The position numbers and the translations under genes were made by a program. Below are positions 20,024 through 22,284 of a stretch of DNA of 22,284 nucleotides, piece after piece (positions within the stretch are counted from its first letter, which is position 1; every line of letters starts with the position of its first letter). Below the pieces are notes generated by a model that worked only from the letters and a program-made list of their open reading frames with translations, was not told the origin of the DNA and did no database searches. Origin of the DNA: Priapulus caudatus (taxonomy: Eukaryota > Priapulida > Priapulimorpha > Priapulimorphida > Priapulidae); the NCBI RefSeq assembly GCF_000485595.1, contig NW_014577133.1, forward strand, positions 39,639 to 61,922, given 5' to 3'.

Positions 20024-21774
20024 CCTCAGCTCTCTCATCTTCTCTGTCTCTCTCCTCTCTCTCTCTCTCTTCTGCTTCTCTTTCTCTTCTCTCCTCGTCT
20101 CTCTCTGCTCTCTCCTCTCTCTCTCTCTCTCTCTACACATACTCTCGTACTCTCTCTCTCCTCTCTCCTTCTCCTCTCTCCTCTCCACTCCTCGCGCTCT
20201 CGCCTCTCTCATCGTCCTAATCTTCCGCATGTGTGCCTGCTCCTCCTCATCATCTCTCCACCCCCTCTCTCCTCCCGCCCTTCCCACGGTCGCGCGCCGG
20301 AGCTGTGTTTCTAGCTCTCTGGTGCCCCCATCGCTCGTCTCTCCTCTCTCTCAGCCTCTCTCGTCCTCTCATCGCTGCCATATCGGCTCTCCTTCTACCT
20401 CCCCACCCGCGCCTCGCTCTCTCACTCTCTCTCAGTCTCTCTACTCTCTCTCTCCTCCATCGTCACTCGCTCTCTCCGCTCGCTCCTCTCAGTCATCGGC
20501 GTCTTTCTCTCCGCGGGCGCCTGGCGCTCACTACCATCATTCTCTTCCTCCTCCATGCTCTCCTGATCCCCCGCCGCCCTCTCTCTCATCTCATCCTCTC
20601 TCATTTCTCTCTTCGCCGCTCCTCTCTTTCCTTCTCGCTTAGTCTCTTTCCTCCTCTCTCCTCGTCTTTCTCTCGCTCTTCTTGTCTGTATGTCTCTCGT
20701 CTCGTCCTAATTCACTCTCTGTCCTCCTCTGTCTTTCTCTGTCTCTCCTGTCTCTCTCTCGTCGTCTCTGTCTCTCTCTCTGTCTCTCTCTTCGCTATCT
20801 CGCTCTCTCTCTCTCTCTCTCTTCTCTCTCGTTTCTCTCTCTTTCTCTCGCTCTCGTCTCGCTCTGCTCCGCGCCTCATCTCTCGCTCGTCATCCTCTCT
20901 TCATTCCTCTCTCTCTATCCTGTCCTCTCTCTCACCTCCAGCTCTCTCCCTTGTCTGTCTGACCTTGTCTGTCTACTTTCCTCCCTCATCGCTCTCCGTC
21001 CCTCCTCGCTCTCGTCTCTCGCTCTCAGCTCTTCCGTCGACCTCTCTCTGCCTCTCTCTCTCTCGTCTCATCTCTGTCTCTCTCTGCTCTCCTCTCTTTC
21101 ATCCTCCTCCTCTCTTCGGCAGCGGGGAGGCGGCGCAGAGAGGGGGTAGGGAGGGGAGGGAGGGGCACGAGGGAGAGCGGCGCGGTCAGGCTCAGGTCGG
21201 AGATGGCGCGAGCGGTGGAATTGGGAGTGGCGAGGGCGCTGAGAGGGGGAGTCGTTTCTCTCTTTCTCTATCTCTCGCTCTCTGGTCCTCTCTCTCGCGC
21301 GCCCACCGCTCTCGCGCCTCTCGTTCTCATCTCCTCCGTCTTCCGCTCCTTCTTTCTCGCCTCGTCTCCCTTTCTTTTCTCTCGCTCTCCATCCTCGCTC
21401 TCTCGCATTCTCTCTCTCTCTCTTTCTCTTCCTCCTCTCTCTCCTCTCTTCAGTTCGCTCTCTCTCTCTTTCTCCGTCGCTCTCTCTTCTCTCTCTCTCT
21501 TCTCTTTCTCATCTTGCTCGCTCTCTGTCTCTCTCTCATCCTTTCTCTCTCTCTCTCTCTCTCCTCTCCTCTTCTTCTCTTCTCCCCTCGTTCGTCGCCT
21601 CTCGCTCTCTCTCTCTCTTCGTCTTTCCTCTCACTCACTCATCTCATCACTCCTTCTTCTTTCTTCGTCTTGGCTCTTTCTTCTTCGCTCGCATCCATGC
21701 CTTCTTCACATCTCTTTTTCTCACTCTCACGTCCTCTCTGCTCTCGTCTCTTTTCCTCCCCTTTTCCTCGCTCT
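20024..21774. repeat. 1.75-kb CT-rich low-complexity/satellite-like tract
   Basis: Nearly continuous CTCTCT with CTCGCT, TCCTCT and CTGTCT variants. The very long open frames inside (one of 528 codons at 20233-21819) are Ser/Leu-only and exist because CT repeats lack stops; I do not treat them as genes. A purine-rich island interrupts it at about 21118-21255. Confidence 0.9.
21142..21165 (+). other. Predicted G-quadruplex in purine island
   Basis: GGGGG TA GGG A GGGG A GGG A GGGG: five G-runs with 1-2 nt loops. This is the most stable class of predicted intramolecular G-quadruplex, set in a region otherwise rich in C and T. Confidence 0.7.
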
Positions 21775-22021
21775 CAGTCACAGTCGGCGGGCAGTGGTCG
21801 CGGATCCGATACACCATAACTAGTAAGTACATCCAGTAATCTTCTTAGACCTCTATAGTAGTCACTAGTATACGAGAGAACTTTAAACCATGTTAACTAA
21901 GCACTATTCAATACATGGTATTTTTAGCCTCTTGTGCTTAGTCTCACTCTTAATCAGCTATCACATACGATTTCTCTATACTTTCGAAAGCCAATAATGC
22001 AAACATTAAGGCGGATTTCAC
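21775..22021 (+). repeat. Duplicated segment, copy 2 (indel-rich)
   Basis: Matches copy 1 base for base in order but carries many scattered single-base insertions and is 19 bp longer overall. The pattern resembles uncorrected long-read sequence as much as natural divergence. Confidence 0.85.
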
Positions 22022-22284
22022 GCTCGCGGATCTTCTCTCTCTGTCTCTCTCTCCTTCGTCCCTCTCTGCTCTCGCTCCCCTCTTTTCTCTCTCTCCTCCA
22101 GTCTCTCTCGTCTCATCTCTCTCATCCTCTCATCTTCCGTCGATCTGATGGCGCTCTCTCTCTCTCTCTCCTCTCTCTTTCTCTCTCCGTGCCGTCTCTC
22201 TCCTTCTCTCTCTCTTCGTATCATCCTCTCTCCGGTCTTCGCTCTCCTCTCTCTCTCCTCCTCTCCCTTTCATCTTTCTTTCTC
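22022..22284. repeat. CT-rich tract, runs off the window
   Basis: The same kind of CTCTCT sequence as after copy 1, beginning at the equivalent point after the duplicated segment. It continues past the right edge. Confidence 0.9.

Noticed and set aside
20233-21819. 528-codon open frame and other long frames in the CT tract
   Set aside because: Composition is almost only Ser, Leu, Arg and Phe from CT repeats, which lack stop codons; overlapping long frames exist in several phases.

Overview
This is animal nuclear DNA. The genes have spliceosomal GT-AG introns, polyadenylation signals and TATA boxes. Much of the window is dinucleotide repeat: CA/GT, TA, and very long CT/GA tracts. CpG is not depleted in the GC-rich coding parts. 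The gene set points to a bilaterian invertebrate: two Fer3/FERD3L-type bHLH genes, a speriolin (SPATC1/SPATC1L) family gene, a secreted Gly/Tyr-rich structural-type protein and a possible small PAN/apple-like secreted protein. A spiralian such as a mollusc, annelid or brachiopod is my best guess, but the sequence does not settle the phylum.

Layout. Positions 1-1850 are non-coding. A tentative small secreted gene lies at 1914-2281, followed by a 198-bp MITE with TA target duplications (2551-2748). A three-coding-exon Gly/Tyr-rich secreted protein occupies 3344-5146; its first intron carries TA repeats and an unusual palindromic mini-element. An AT-rich intergenic stretch (5.65-8.15 kb) holds a diverged 225-bp direct repeat flanking a 40-bp palindrome that has its own 7-bp direct flanks. 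A SPATC1L-like gene on the + strand (coding span 8151-10829) has splice phases that join perfectly and one possible symmetric cassette exon. A regulatory/low-complexity zone (11.0-14.3 kb) follows. Two intronless bHLH genes in the same orientation (14602-15627 and 18334-19308) form a tandem pair. The last 2.9 kb is CT-rich satellite-like sequence containing a second, indel-rich copy of a 228-bp segment, which may be an assembly artefact.

The genes are not an operon and need not act together. The two bHLH genes are paralogues: the downstream one keeps the canonical Fer3 bHLH, while the upstream one has an extra lysine codon in the loop and several substitutions. Both keep an N-terminal FWDLSN.D motif and a WW..D motif. 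The most novel-looking items are the family of short palindromic elements next to TA repeats, the shared motifs of the bHLH pair, and the cassette exon of the SPATC1L-like gene. I found no complete autonomous transposon, tRNA, rRNA or CRISPR array.
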